A DNA stretch of 44,411 nucleotides, taken from positions 1-44,411 of the IMG/VR virus record IMGVR_UViG_3300036846_000310; one strand, given 5' to 3'. The notes beneath the pieces are model-generated. The model saw only the letters and a list, made by a program, of their open reading frames with translations, searched no databases and was not told the origin of the DNA. Positions within the stretch are counted from its first letter, which is position 1; each line of letters begins with the position of its first letter. This DNA is from a virus. Of this stretch, positions 13,624 through 21,814 are shown piece after piece. The position numbers and the translations under genes are program-made.

Positions 13624-14544
13624 CTATCTCCATCGCACGTAGACCGGCTGGCCGTCGGCCGTCGGGATTGCGGGGGAAAAACCCATTACAGCCTGAAACT
13701 TGCACCACTTCGCACGGTCGCCGTCGTGCGGCTTGTCGGCCGTCGTGAACACCGGCCCGCCATGCAGCGCCATGATGACATCGCGGTCGCGTTGCAGATC
13801 CCGCATCACCCGCGCGTTCCACCGCTGCACCTCGACGTGGAAAAAAGTCTGGCCGCTGACGTTCTCCATGCCGAGCGTGTAGTCGCGCCGCCGCGCCACC
13901 GGCACGATGCGGTTCCACCGCGGCACCTCGAACGCGCGTTTCCCCCGCAGGATGGCAACGGTGCGCGCCTTCTCGGTCGCCGCCGCCTCGGCGATCTGCC
14001 GGCCATAGGCCCTGAAATACTCCATCATCCACGGCAGGCTCGTCTGCAGGTTCAGCGCCGCCATTGCGCGCCACCACGCCGGATCGTGCGGCATCCCGAG
14101 GCAGTGCTCGAACACCCTGGCGCACCCGGCCTCGCCCTCGAGGTCGGCAAACGGCACCGACAGCGCGCCGGGCCACCTCACCGCGATCTGGTCGAGTTTG
14201 GCGTCGAGCCGGCGCAGCGAGCGCGCGAGCGTCGCGGCATCGAACGAGCCGAGGCGCATGACGGAGTTGAACACGTCAGCCGGATCGCGCCGCACCAACA
14301 TCACGCGCATCTCGGGTGCCAGCCGCCGCAGCGTGCGCCACCACGGCGCGGCCGCCGTCTCGGCGGTGCCGGTGTAGGGCATCGACAGCCACGAGCGCAC
14401 GTCCTCGATCGAGCGCACATGGCGGATCTCGTCGTGGCCACAGTTCCATGGGCCGTATGAGAGATAGCGCGACAACCAGAACGATCTGCTGCGCGGCAAC
14501 GACAGAATGACAAACGGCTGAGTATGAGCGCCTGTAGCACTCAT
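13624..14544 (-). CDS. Sulfotransferase-like protein with a possible GNAT-like C-terminus
   Basis: 306 residues; ATG 14544 has GGAG five bases upstream. The N-terminal part shows a PAPS-binding-like loop (VILSLPRSRSFWLS, residues 12-25) and a 3'-phosphate-binding-like segment (VMLVRRDPADVFNSV, residues 81-95), as in phage and bacterial sulfotransferases. The C-terminal ~100 residues (QTFFHVEVQRWNARVMRDLQ and WCKFQAVMGF) resemble the GNAT-like fold of T7 gp13-type proteins. It may modify a surface polysaccharide or a virion component. The coding region for residues 34-45 is the match of the adjacent CRISPR spacer. Confidence 0.65.
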   Translation of the reverse strand: MSATGAHTQPFVILSLPRSRSFWLSRYLSYGPWNCGHDEIRHVRSIEDVRSWLSMPYTGTAETAAAPWWRTLRRLAPEMRVMLVRRDPADVFNSVMRLGSFDAATLARSLRRLDAKLDQIAVRWPGALSVPFADLEGEAGCARVFEHCLGMPHDPAWWRAMAALNLQTSLPWMMEYFRAYGRQIAEAAATEKARTVAILRGKRAFEVPRWNRIVPVARRRDYTLGMENVSGQTFFHVEVQRWNARVMRDLQRDRDVIMALHGGPVFTTADKPHDGDRAKWCKFQAVMGFSPAIPTADGQPVYVRWR

Positions 14545-14583
14545 GACTGCTCCATGGTATTCGCAGATCTGTTGCGCCGGCCC

Positions 14584-14673
14584 GCGTTCCCTGCACTGGC
14601 TGGGATGACCCGTCGCGCACATGGCGGATCTCGTCGTGGCCGCATTGTTCCCTGCGTCAGCGGGGATGAACCG
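14584..14673 (+). CRISPR. Mini-CRISPR: two type I-E-like repeats and one 32-nt spacer
   Basis: Repeat 2 (14645-14673) contains GTTCCCTGCGTCAGCGGGGA then TGAACCG and matches the E. coli type I-E repeat at about 24-25 of 29 bases, with the stem CCCTGC/GCGGGG. Repeat 1 (14584-14612) is degenerate, 21 of 29 identical to repeat 2, with one stem mismatch. The spacer is exactly 32 nt (14613-14644), the I-E standard, giving the 61-nt period. It matches 14411-14442 in the adjacent sulfotransferase-like gene at 29 of 32 bases; the mismatches are spacer positions 1, 2 and 30. The array fills most of the 136-bp intergenic gap. No cas gene or clear leader is present. Confidence 0.75.
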
Positions 14674-14680
14674 GGCGCCA

Positions 14681-15952
14681 TCACGCCACCAGGCTCTGCC
14701 GCGGGCCGGCGGTGGCCGCGACAGCGACCCGGAACAAGCCGGCGAACGCATCGACGGCCGCGCTTGGCGTGAGCGTCGCGGAGAACGCCCCCGATGGCGT
14801 CGCCGCCGGCAGCAGAGAGGAGAACCGCGAGCATGGCCCCGATGTGATTATGTCCAGATCCGACAGGCCCGCGGTGATCGCCGACCACGTGCCGGACGCT
14901 ACAATGCGGGTGCCGAAATAGGTGAGCAGCAGATCGGTAGCGCCGGCCGGCGTCAGTGATGGCGTTGCGACGGTGCCGGTTCCCGAGGCTACCCCGGAGC
15001 CGTCCAGCGTCACGTTGGCAGTGGCAATTCCCGCGCGCCGCAGGATCACCACATCGAGATTGAAGAATTGGCCGCCAGAGACCGTAAAAACCGGGCTCTG
15101 GGTGTCTCCGGTGCTCCACGTCCGGGCAAAAACCGTCGCGCCTTGCACCGACCCGAGTTGGGTCCAGCCCGCGAGGGGTTGCAGCGTGGAAGGCCCGCAG
15201 CTAAGTGCCGCGACAAGATCTCCGTTCTGGACGTTGAGAAGATTGAGCGGAAGCGTGACGGTCGCCGTATTCGTCTGCAGCTTATAGAAGCCGCCGAACG
15301 TCGGCCGCGGCGCGGCGAGAGTGGCGGCAGCAGCTCCGGCAGCCTTTAGCACGAGCGACATACCAAACTGTACGTTGGTGTCGGTCGTGCATGTTGCGTC
15401 CAAGTCGCCGGTCGGCGTGCCGTCGGTCAGCGCCTTCTCGCCGATCAGCGCCGCTGGTCCTGACGAGGTGGTGGCGCGGGAGGTTAGGCCAGCGGGTAGT
15501 GTAATTGCAGCGCTCGCGGTGGTGTTGCGCGAATAGAGTCCCATTAGCATAGCGTTGTTGAAATTCGGGCAGATCGACGGTGCGCGATAACGGTTCCCTG
15601 TCAGGGCGGTAGTTGGTATGTTGTAACAGAAGCTGGAAGCATCGACCGGGGTTGTCGTGTCGCAGCCGCTGTAGGTAACTGCCAGACTTTCCCAGAATGC
15701 CGCTGCCGACGACGTGGACGTGATGCCGGAGGTAGGGTCACCGGCCTGATAGACCCGATAGCAGACGATCACGCCGTTGCCGGCGCAGAGCGCGGTCCAG
15801 CCGGCCGGGACCGTCATGGTCGCGCCGGAACTCGCCTGCTGCGCCAGCAGCACCGTGACATCCCCGGTTGTGGTGCCGGCCGGCAGCGCGATCGCGGTGG
15901 TGGTCGCGTTGGAGTTGGGGCCGGTCGAGGTCGAGCGGAACGCGATCGCCAT
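14681..15952 (-). CDS. Virion adhesin/decoration protein with two tandem beta domains
   Basis: 423 residues made of two related halves (about 1-205 and 215-423). Each has the pattern NGDLVAAL or TGDVTVLL, then P.GWT.L or L.GWTQLG, then YRVYQAGD or RTWSTGDT, a SG core and a hydrophobic strand. Such modules appear in phage tail and decoration proteins that bind polysaccharide. It lies directly upstream of the sulfotransferase-like gene in the fibre cluster. Confidence 0.6.
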   Translation of the reverse strand: MAIAFRSTSTGPNSNATTTAIALPAGTTTGDVTVLLAQQASSGATMTVPAGWTALCAGNGVIVCYRVYQAGDPTSGITSTSSAAAFWESLAVTYSGCDTTTPVDASSFCYNIPTTALTGNRYRAPSICPNFNNAMLMGLYSRNTTASAAITLPAGLTSRATTSSGPAALIGEKALTDGTPTGDLDATCTTDTNVQFGMSLVLKAAGAAAATLAAPRPTFGGFYKLQTNTATVTLPLNLLNVQNGDLVAALSCGPSTLQPLAGWTQLGSVQGATVFARTWSTGDTQSPVFTVSGGQFFNLDVVILRRAGIATANVTLDGSGVASGTGTVATPSLTPAGATDLLLTYFGTRIVASGTWSAITAGLSDLDIITSGPCSRFSSLLPAATPSGAFSATLTPSAAVDAFAGLFRVAVAATAGPRQSLVA

Positions 15953-15955
15953 CCG

Positions 15956-16399
15956 CTAACTCCACGTCACGTTGAGGCTCAGCAGCGCGTCGGTCGGCGA
16001 GCCGGTGGCGGCGGTTATCACCACGCCGATCCTCTGCCCCGCCGTGAACGTATTGGCCGCCGTCGCCGTCGCTGTGGCCGGCGTGGCGCTGCTCACCGCG
16101 ACCGCGCCGAGGCCCGTCACCGATGTCCCCGCAATCTGCACGTTGCAGGTGAAACTACCGGCGCCGGTGAAGTAGGTCATCGCGTTGATGGTGCCGGCGT
16201 AGGGTGCGTCCCAGCAGAAATACACCGTGTCGTTGACGACAATGGCCGGGTTGTCCCACGCGATCTGCATCCGCGCGGCGTTGCGCGGCGTGACGGGCGA
16301 ACCCTGCGCCACCCACTTCGCGCCGTCCCACCTCCAGACGACGCTGCCTGGGCCGCTGAACGTGTCGCCCGTGGTGGGGGTGTTGGGGAAGTCGAGCAT
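15956..16399 (-). CDS. Tail fibre-associated protein (147 aa)
   Basis: Starts at ATG 16399, sharing a base with the previous stop (TGATG). The N-terminus has the fibre motif GDTFSGPGSVVWRWDGAKWV, widespread in podovirus fibre clusters. The remainder is a single beta-sandwich-like domain (VYFCWDAPYAGTINAMTYFT to FTAGQRIGVVIT). Likely a structural or adsorption subunit. Confidence 0.6.
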   Translation of the reverse strand: MLDFPNTPTTGDTFSGPGSVVWRWDGAKWVAQGSPVTPRNAARMQIAWDNPAIVVNDTVYFCWDAPYAGTINAMTYFTGAGSFTCNVQIAGTSVTGLGAVAVSSATPATATATAANTFTAGQRIGVVITAATGSPTDALLSLNVTWS

Positions 16400-16770
16400 C
16401 AGCCGAACACCGGCGGCGTGGTGGTGTCGGCCATATGCCCGTTGCACATCGCTTTCAGCGACTCCTCGAGCCGCAGCAGCCGCTCCTCGACGGACAGGCC
16501 GCCGGAACCACCGGCGGGCTCGATCTGCGGCGTGTTGGTGTTCCACGCATCCACCGCCCCGTCCACGCCGTTGTCCAGCCGCACGTTGGGATCAGGCGGC
16601 GGCGGCCCAGGATCGGGCGGCACGGGTGCCGGGTCGGTCGTGCCGCCCTCGGCCACGTATTGCTGATAGCGTTGCCAGTCGAAATTTGCCGGCTCGGGGG
16701 GGATCGTCGCTTGATCCACATACCGCAACACGGCGTCGGAGTTGTAGATATGCTGGTATTCGCTTGGCAT
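16399..16770 (-). CDS. Tail fibre-associated protein, proline-rich (123 aa)
   Basis: ATG 16770 opens MPSEYQHIYNSDAVLRYVDQ and ANFDWQRYQQYVAEGG, the pattern of small fibre-assembly or tail proteins that follow phage fibres. A proline/aspartate linker (PVPPDPGPPPPDPN) and a C-terminal helix (LSVEERLLRLEESLKAMCNG) follow. Its place next to the main fibre supports a fibre-assembly or anchor role. Confidence 0.55.
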   Translation of the reverse strand: MPSEYQHIYNSDAVLRYVDQATIPPEPANFDWQRYQQYVAEGGTTDPAPVPPDPGPPPPDPNVRLDNGVDGAVDAWNTNTPQIEPAGGSGGLSVEERLLRLEESLKAMCNGHMADTTTPPVFG

Positions 16771-16772
16771 GG

Positions 16773-18617
16773 TCACAAGTCCGCCGAGAGCGAGACGGCA
16801 GCAATCGCCCACGCGGCGCCGGTTGCGGTCAGAGTGGCGATCAGTTGTATGTTATTCGCCGTCACCGAGTTCTGATTGAAGCCCGAACAGTTTGAATAGC
16901 TGACCGTGCCTCTTACCGCGAAGGTCGGTGTCGTCCGCATGACGCTCCGCAATGCCACGTTGCCGAATATTGTCAGGCCGGATGTATTATAACCATTCAC
17001 GATAACCCCGTCGTAATTCTGGTAATAGCGTTCGCAGTGCCTTAGATCGTCGGCCAATTCCAGCTTTTCGAGTGGCGTCGCTTGCGTGCCGATTTCGAGT
17101 TGCACGCCCCATAGACTGACGGTGCCGGACTGCACGCCAATGTTGCCAGCAATAGCGTTGTTCGTGCTGCCCGACGAAAAGAAGAACCTGACGATTGTGT
17201 AGTCGTCGCCGTTCGTCCCAAGCGTCTTGCCTGCCGTGTTTGGCAATGCCACCGTTGTAGTAAAGTAAGTCCAGGTTGCCCCATTAAGCGTGACGCTGTT
17301 GCCTGTGGCTAGCACCACGACTGTTGCCGATGGCGAGCCGCCGGTGCCGAACACCTGATAAAAGTTTACCCCGAGCTTAGGCACCGTTCCCGCCGGGTTC
17401 TGTGCCCAGAACGACAGAGTGACGGTTTTGCCGGACAGCCGGCGCACTCGTTCGATGCGTTGATCCAGATAACTGAACGCGCCAGCCGCGCTATTGCCGG
17501 TAAAAGCGTTGGCCAGGCACTGCGTTGCCGCGTCGTCACCGATTGTTGCCCTGGCGGCGTCGCCCAGGGGTGAGATAGTATAACTGACTGTATCGGTTGC
17601 GCCGCCGTTGATCCACCGATCAGCGGTGTAGCTGCCGAGTGTCCACGGCCCCGCGCCGCGCTGCGCCACGTTGAACATCGCATTGTGCAACAGGTTGCGC
17701 CCGACGTTGTTGAGCGCCGGCGCCACGGCCGTCGTGACCTGCGCCGCCATCTGGTAGCCGCTCGGGTTGCTCGCGGCATAGCGGCTGGTGTCCGTCGGAT
17801 GCACATGGTCAGCGCGCGCCCATGTCGTGCCGGTGCCGATGGCGGCCGCGCCGTCCATCACGGGTGTGGTGCTCGATGCCGGCAGCACTGCGACCACATC
17901 GGCATTCGACAACACCACCGCGCCGGTGCGGGTGTTGAACGACGCGACGCCCGACGTGCCGCCGCTGATCTGGTTGCTCGCCGGCACCCACTGCGACGAG
18001 TTGGCATCGACATACCAGAGGTAAAGCTGGCCGCCGACGCTATCCCACCAGAGCAACCCGGGCGTCGGGGAGGCAGGCGGCGTGTCGGAGATAACCAGCG
18101 AGGCGCCACCACCGCCTGCCGTGCCGTTGGCCGCGGCGGTAATGCGGCCCTTGGCGTCGACGGTGATGTTGCTGTTGGTGTAGGCGCCGGCCGTCACCCC
18201 GCTGGTGGCCAGTGTGGGGTTCGGATAGCTGCCCGTGAGGTCGCCGCCCGCAGGCCCGGACGGTGGCGCCGAGGTGGGCACATGGGCATCGACGTAGCCC
18301 TTGGTGGCGGCCTGCAGCGCCGCCGTGGGGTCGGCTGCGAGGTTCAGCGGGCCGGTGAGCGAGCCGCCACTGAGCGGCAGCCGCGACGTGTCGGACGGAT
18401 GCACATGGTCGCCGCGCGACAGCGCCGTGGCGGTGCCGGCATTCGCCGTGCCGTCCATCGCCGGCAGCGCCGATGATGGCGTCGGCTGCGAGAACGTGGC
18501 GATCTCGCCGATGGTGACGCGATACGCTGAGGTGTCGGACACGCGCGCCAGCGGCAGCATGTCGGACGCAACGGGCGTGCCGATGTCAGCCGCACCACTG
18601 ATCTTCATATCAGCCAC
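16773..18617 (-). CDS. Main tail fibre with receptor-binding C-terminus
   Basis: 614 residues from GTG 18617. The N-terminal half has collagen-like Gly/Ala/Ser-rich beta segments with two copies of the fibre motif [11 protein letters not shown] (residues 69-79) and [11 protein letters not shown] (about 270-280). The C-terminal ~270 residues ([20 protein letters not shown], then [10 protein letters not shown]) form a carbohydrate-binding-like beta-sandwich ending in a second beta domain. The family is typical of host-range fibres binding cell-surface sugars. The sequence GCGCGTGGCTGATA at its start recurs near 21706-21719. Confidence 0.75.
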   Translation of the reverse strand: MADMKISGAADIGTPVASDMLPLARVSDTSAYRVTIGEIATFSQPTPSSALPAMDGTANAGTATALSRGDHVHPSDTSRLPLSGGSLTGPLNLAADPTAALQAATKGYVDAHVPTSAPPSGPAGGDLTGSYPNPTLATSGVTAGAYTNSNITVDAKGRITAAANGTAGGGGASLVISDTPPASPTPGLLWWDSVGGQLYLWYVDANSSQWVPASNQISGGTSGVASFNTRTGAVVLSNADVVAVLPASSTTPVMDGAAAIGTGTTWARADHVHPTDTSRYAASNPSGYQMAAQVTTAVAPALNNVGRNLLHNAMFNVAQRGAGPWTLGSYTADRWINGGATDTVSYTISPLGDAARATIGDDAATQCLANAFTGNSAAGAFSYLDQRIERVRRLSGKTVTLSFWAQNPAGTVPKLGVNFYQVFGTGGSPSATVVVLATGNSVTLNGATWTYFTTTVALPNTAGKTLGTNGDDYTIVRFFFSSGSTNNAIAGNIGVQSGTVSLWGVQLEIGTQATPLEKLELADDLRHCERYYQNYDGVIVNGYNTSGLTIFGNVALRSVMRTTPTFAVRGTVSYSNCSGFNQNSVTANNIQLIATLTATGAAWAIAAVSLSADL

Positions 18618-18623
18618 GCGCGC

Positions 18624-19226
18624 TTATCCCCACAGCCACTGGTCGGTGGTGCCGGCTTCCAGCATCCACTGGTCGATGCCGTTCTCTTGGCCGATGGGCG
18701 TCGGCGGCTGGCCTACGACGAGGTGCCCGTCGAGCAGCCACGGCTGGCCGTGCCCTGGATCGCTGCCCGGCAGGAAGTTGAAGTTGCATTGCGCCCACAT
18801 CGAGCAGAGCTGTGCGATGGGCACCAGCAGCGCGTCGGCCGCCTTGCGCGCCGCGGCCTCGGCCGCCACCGCCTGCTGGCCCAGGATGATGATCTCGTCG
18901 GCCTGCGCCGACTGGTGCAGATCCTCGGTGGCCCGCGCCCGCGCCTCATCGGCGAGGTTCTCGGCCAGCACCGCCTCGGCGTTCTGTGCGCGGGTCTGCT
19001 CGTTGGTGATCGCGGTGCCGAGTGCCGTGTCCGCGTCCTGCCGCCGCAGCGTCTCGGCAGCGAGTGCCGCCGTCAGCGCGGGGTTGGTGCTATCGACGCC
19101 CGGCCCCTGCCCGGTGCGGCGCCACAGCGCGAGCAGGAACTGGCGCCAGACCAGCGCGATATCGCCGGTGCCAGGATCGACGAACGGCGCCTGCGGCAGC
19201 GTGGCGGTGAGCGGCGAGATCGCCAT
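18624..19226 (-). CDS. Tail protein with coiled-coil stem (200 aa)
   Basis: The N-terminus (LPQAPFVDPGTGDIALVWRQ and FLLALWRRTG) is a common phage tail motif. A long alanine-rich coiled coil (about residues 50-135, AEAVLAENLADEARARATED) follows, then a compact C-terminal domain rich in Gln/Trp. It overlaps the gene upstream by a single base. Likely a trimeric tail stem or connector. Confidence 0.6.
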   Translation of the reverse strand: MAISPLTATLPQAPFVDPGTGDIALVWRQFLLALWRRTGQGPGVDSTNPALTAALAAETLRRQDADTALGTAITNEQTRAQNAEAVLAENLADEARARATEDLHQSAQADEIIILGQQAVAAEAAARKAADALLVPIAQLCSMWAQCNFNFLPGSDPGHGQPWLLDGHLVVGQPPTPIGQENGIDQWMLEAGTTDQWLWG

Positions 19227-20104
19227 CAGATGCCGTGCGACCGCCAGCTGATCGTCGCGTTGGTGACCGGCACCAACTCGCCGGACACGCTATCCACCAG
19301 CAACTGACACAGCACACCGCCGATACCGTTTACGGACGCCGGCAGCGGGTTGCCGTCGGCGGCGTTGAAGTTGAGCACATACATATTGCTGGTGTCGGTG
19401 TTCGGCCACTCGGGATAGGCGGTGCCGTATTGCCACGCCTCGAGGCCGGTCATGCGCGTCGGAAACGCCGGGTCGTTGGTGACGTTGAACCGCCCCACGC
19501 TGTCGGTCGTCGCCGTGCCGTTGCGGATGCCGGCGGTGCCGGCCGCGCCTGCCGTGGTGATCTGGCTTTGCAGCGCCGCCTCGGCCGCCTCGGCGCGGGC
19601 AATCTCGTTGTTCAGCGCCGTCTGTAGGGCCGCTTCCGCTGCCTCGGCGCGGTTGATTTCCGCCGTGAGCGCGGTCTGGTCGGCCTTGGCGTTGATCGCC
19701 GTCTGCAACGCGGCATCGGCGTTCTGCCGCGCCGTTGCCTCGGCGTCGATCAGATCCTGGATGCCGAGCAGCCGCACCGCCTCGGCGATGGTCGGTGCCA
19801 TGACAACGGGCGCCATCGCCTGCGACACGATCGTGGTGCTCAGTTGATCCCACACCAGATTGCCAGCGGCATCCGACAAAATAGTGCGGTAAACCCCACT
19901 CCCCCAGACAATACAGCGCCCGGCGGCATCGAGCACGATGGGGTTGGCGTTCAGCACCGTGCCACCCTGGTCGGCCCAGGTGTTCTTTGGCGTCGTGGTG
20001 CCAGGCGTGTAGGTCGCGAGTGTGCCTCCCGCAAATGGCACCCCGTTCGCATCGCAGAACTGCAGCTCTGGACTAGGCAGCAGCGTCAGATAGGTGCCGC
20101 TCAT
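19226..20104 (-). CDS. Tail fibre/tailspike-like protein A of a tandem pair
   Basis: 292 residues. The first ~100 (LQFCDANGVPFAGGTLATYT, PGTTTPKNTW, LDAAGRCIVWG) are a head- or tail-binding domain found on many phage fibres. A coiled coil of Ala/Glu repeats follows (about residues 118-185) with near-repeat units RAEAAEAALQ, then a short C-terminal domain. The gene at 20106-20891 has the same N-terminal domain, so the two arose by duplication and swapped ends. Confidence 0.7.
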   Translation of the reverse strand: MSGTYLTLLPSPELQFCDANGVPFAGGTLATYTPGTTTPKNTWADQGGTVLNANPIVLDAAGRCIVWGSGVYRTILSDAAGNLVWDQLSTTIVSQAMAPVVMAPTIAEAVRLLGIQDLIDAEATARQNADAALQTAINAKADQTALTAEINRAEAAEAALQTALNNEIARAEAAEAALQSQITTAGAAGTAGIRNGTATTDSVGRFNVTNDPAFPTRMTGLEAWQYGTAYPEWPNTDTSNMYVLNFNAADGNPLPASVNGIGGVLCQLLVDSVSGELVPVTNATISWRSHGI

Positions 20105-20105
20105 C

Positions 20106-20891
20106 TCAATGGCCGAACGCGATATAGAAGAATGGCGCCGGGCCTTTCTGCCAGTTCGCCGCGCTGAACGCCGGCGAGCGCGACACGCACGCGAAGCCTG
20201 CCGCCGTGAAGGCCGTCGGCATGATCCAGCAGCCGAGCACCGAGGTCGCCACCACGCCGTCGCAGGAATTGGCGAACGGCGTCGAGAACGTGACATTCGC
20301 CACGCCGTTGGCGTCGGTCGTCGTCTGGCCGATCCGCATGTTCGGCAGCACCGCACCGAGCGCCGTTTCCGCATCCTTGGCCCGCTGCGTCTCGGCGTCG
20401 ATGGCGTTCTGCAGCGCGGCCTCGGCGTTCTCGGCCCGCGTCGTCTCGGCGGCCAGTTCTGCGTCCGTCGCATAGCCGGACAGGCTCGAGATGATGCCCT
20501 GTTCGGCCGCCACCGCGCGGTCGGTCTCGGTCTGGATCGCCGCGGTGACGCCCATGGCATCGCGCGCCGCTTGCAGCGTGGGCGCCGACACCACCGGCAT
20601 CATCGCCGCAGAGATCAGCGTGGTGCCGGGTTGGTCGAAAATCAGGTTCCCGTCGGCGTCCGTCAGGACACAGCGATAATCCCCATCCCCCCAGACGATG
20701 CACCGTCCCGCCGCGTCGAGCGTCAGCGGGTTTTCGTTCAGCACCGTGCCCTGGTCGTCCGACCAGCTATCCTTCGGCGTGGTCGTGCCGGGCGTGTAGA
20801 GCGCGAGGTGGCCCGACGCATACGGCACCCCGTTCGCGTCGATAAACTGCAACTCGCCGAGCAGCAGAGGCACTGGCTGGCTTCCGCTCAC
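20106..20891 (-). CDS. Tail fibre/tailspike-like protein B of a tandem pair (GTG start)
   Basis: 261 residues from GTG 20891, overlapping the previous stop (GTGA). The N-terminal domain (LQFIDANGVPYASGHLALYT, PGTTTPKDSW, LDAAGRCIVWGDGDYR) parallels protein A, followed by a similar coiled coil, but the C-terminal ~70 residues (NVTFSTPFANSCDGVVATSV) are a different fold, like receptor-binding tips of fibres. Two fibres sharing an attachment domain may give alternative receptor use. Confidence 0.7.
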   Translation of the reverse strand: MSGSQPVPLLLGELQFIDANGVPYASGHLALYTPGTTTPKDSWSDDQGTVLNENPLTLDAAGRCIVWGDGDYRCVLTDADGNLIFDQPGTTLISAAMMPVVSAPTLQAARDAMGVTAAIQTETDRAVAAEQGIISSLSGYATDAELAAETTRAENAEAALQNAIDAETQRAKDAETALGAVLPNMRIGQTTTDANGVANVTFSTPFANSCDGVVATSVLGCWIMPTAFTAAGFACVSRSPAFSAANWQKGPAPFFYIAFGH

Positions 20892-21682
20892 GCGGCGACA
20901 CCTATGAACTGGCGCACGGGGATCTGCAGCGGCGCGAGCTTCGGTGGCACATAGGCCACGGGATAAACGCAGAAGCCTGGAGGCTCGAATGCCAGCGGGC
21001 GGGTGCCTGTCGGAAACGGCCCGCCGCTGCCGTTGTTGGTGGCGAAGTCGTTGGCCACGCCGCCCGGCCGCACTGTCAGGTAGGTGTAGGGCACGGTGCC
21101 GGTGACGGACGAGGCATTGGCGCCGAGATCGACCGGCGTGCCATCGGCGGCGATGAACTTGCGGCGGTTGGCGGTGACGCTCAGATCATAGAAAGCTGCG
21201 GGCGCGGTCGAATAGAAGTCGCCGACCGGCGTGCCAGGCGCCGCCGACCCGGCCGCGCCGAGGTTCCACTGTATCGACGGCCCCCCGAGATGGAAGTTGC
21301 TTGGAGCGCCGATCCAACTGGCGCCGCTCGATGGCTCCAGCGAAATGTCGTTGGCATAGACCTGTATGCGCTGGCCGAAGCTGTCCACCGAGACGATGAT
21401 ATTCGTGACGTTGACGCCGACGGTGATGGCATAATAGGCATCCAGCATCGCCGACTGCGATACCGCCGGCAGGAACCGCGTCCGTAGCGTGCTGTTATTC
21501 AGAGAGACTTCGCCCCAGGTGACGTTGTTCGCAAACACGAACGCGCGCTGGCCGCCGTTGCCAAGGCACACCCAATAGCTGACGAGATGATAGCGATAGT
21601 TCGCTGGGAACCCGCCCAGACCGGCCTGCACCACCCCAGTGCCGGTGCCCGGCATGACGACCTGCTGTAGCTGATACGCCAT
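20888..21682 (-). CDS. Tail fibre protein with lectin-like fold (264 aa)
   Basis: MAYQLQQVVMPGTGTGVV opens a beta-rich protein. The middle (ITVGVNVTNIIVSVDSFGQR, then IQVYANDISLEPSSG) has the look of a concanavalin/LamG-type sandwich. The C-terminus is proline-rich. ATG 21682 has no strong ribosome site; GTG 21712 in frame, preceded by AAGG, would add ten residues. The gene lies between gp10-like hub and the fibre pair, separated from gp10 by the GIY-YIG gene on the other strand. Confidence 0.6.
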   Translation of the reverse strand: MAYQLQQVVMPGTGTGVVQAGLGGFPANYRYHLVSYWVCLGNGGQRAFVFANNVTWGEVSLNNSTLRTRFLPAVSQSAMLDAYYAITVGVNVTNIIVSVDSFGQRIQVYANDISLEPSSGASWIGAPSNFHLGGPSIQWNLGAAGSAAPGTPVGDFYSTAPAAFYDLSVTANRRKFIAADGTPVDLGANASSVTGTVPYTYLTVRPGGVANDFATNNGSGGPFPTGTRPLAFEPPGFCVYPVAYVPPKLAPLQIPVRQFIGVAA

Positions 21683-21814
21683 CAGCTTTGCGCCGGGGTT
21701 GTTATCAGCCACGCGCCTTGAATGCTCGGTGCAATAGCGGTATAACCACGGCCTGACGCAGTGCTTGGAACACCGCGCCAGACCTGACCACAACGACTGA
21801 GGAAGCAGTGCATC

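Noticed and set aside
13624-14751. Extension of the sulfotransferase-like ORF to 375 codons
   Set aside because: The extra N-terminal part translates the CRISPR array; ATG 14544 with GGAG is the proper start.
14541-15119. Minus-strand ORF of 192 codons across the CRISPR region
   Set aside because: It overlaps the real beta-domain gene out of frame. Its segments SSPLTQGT and VIPASAGN are translations of the CRISPR repeats, a known source of false proteins.
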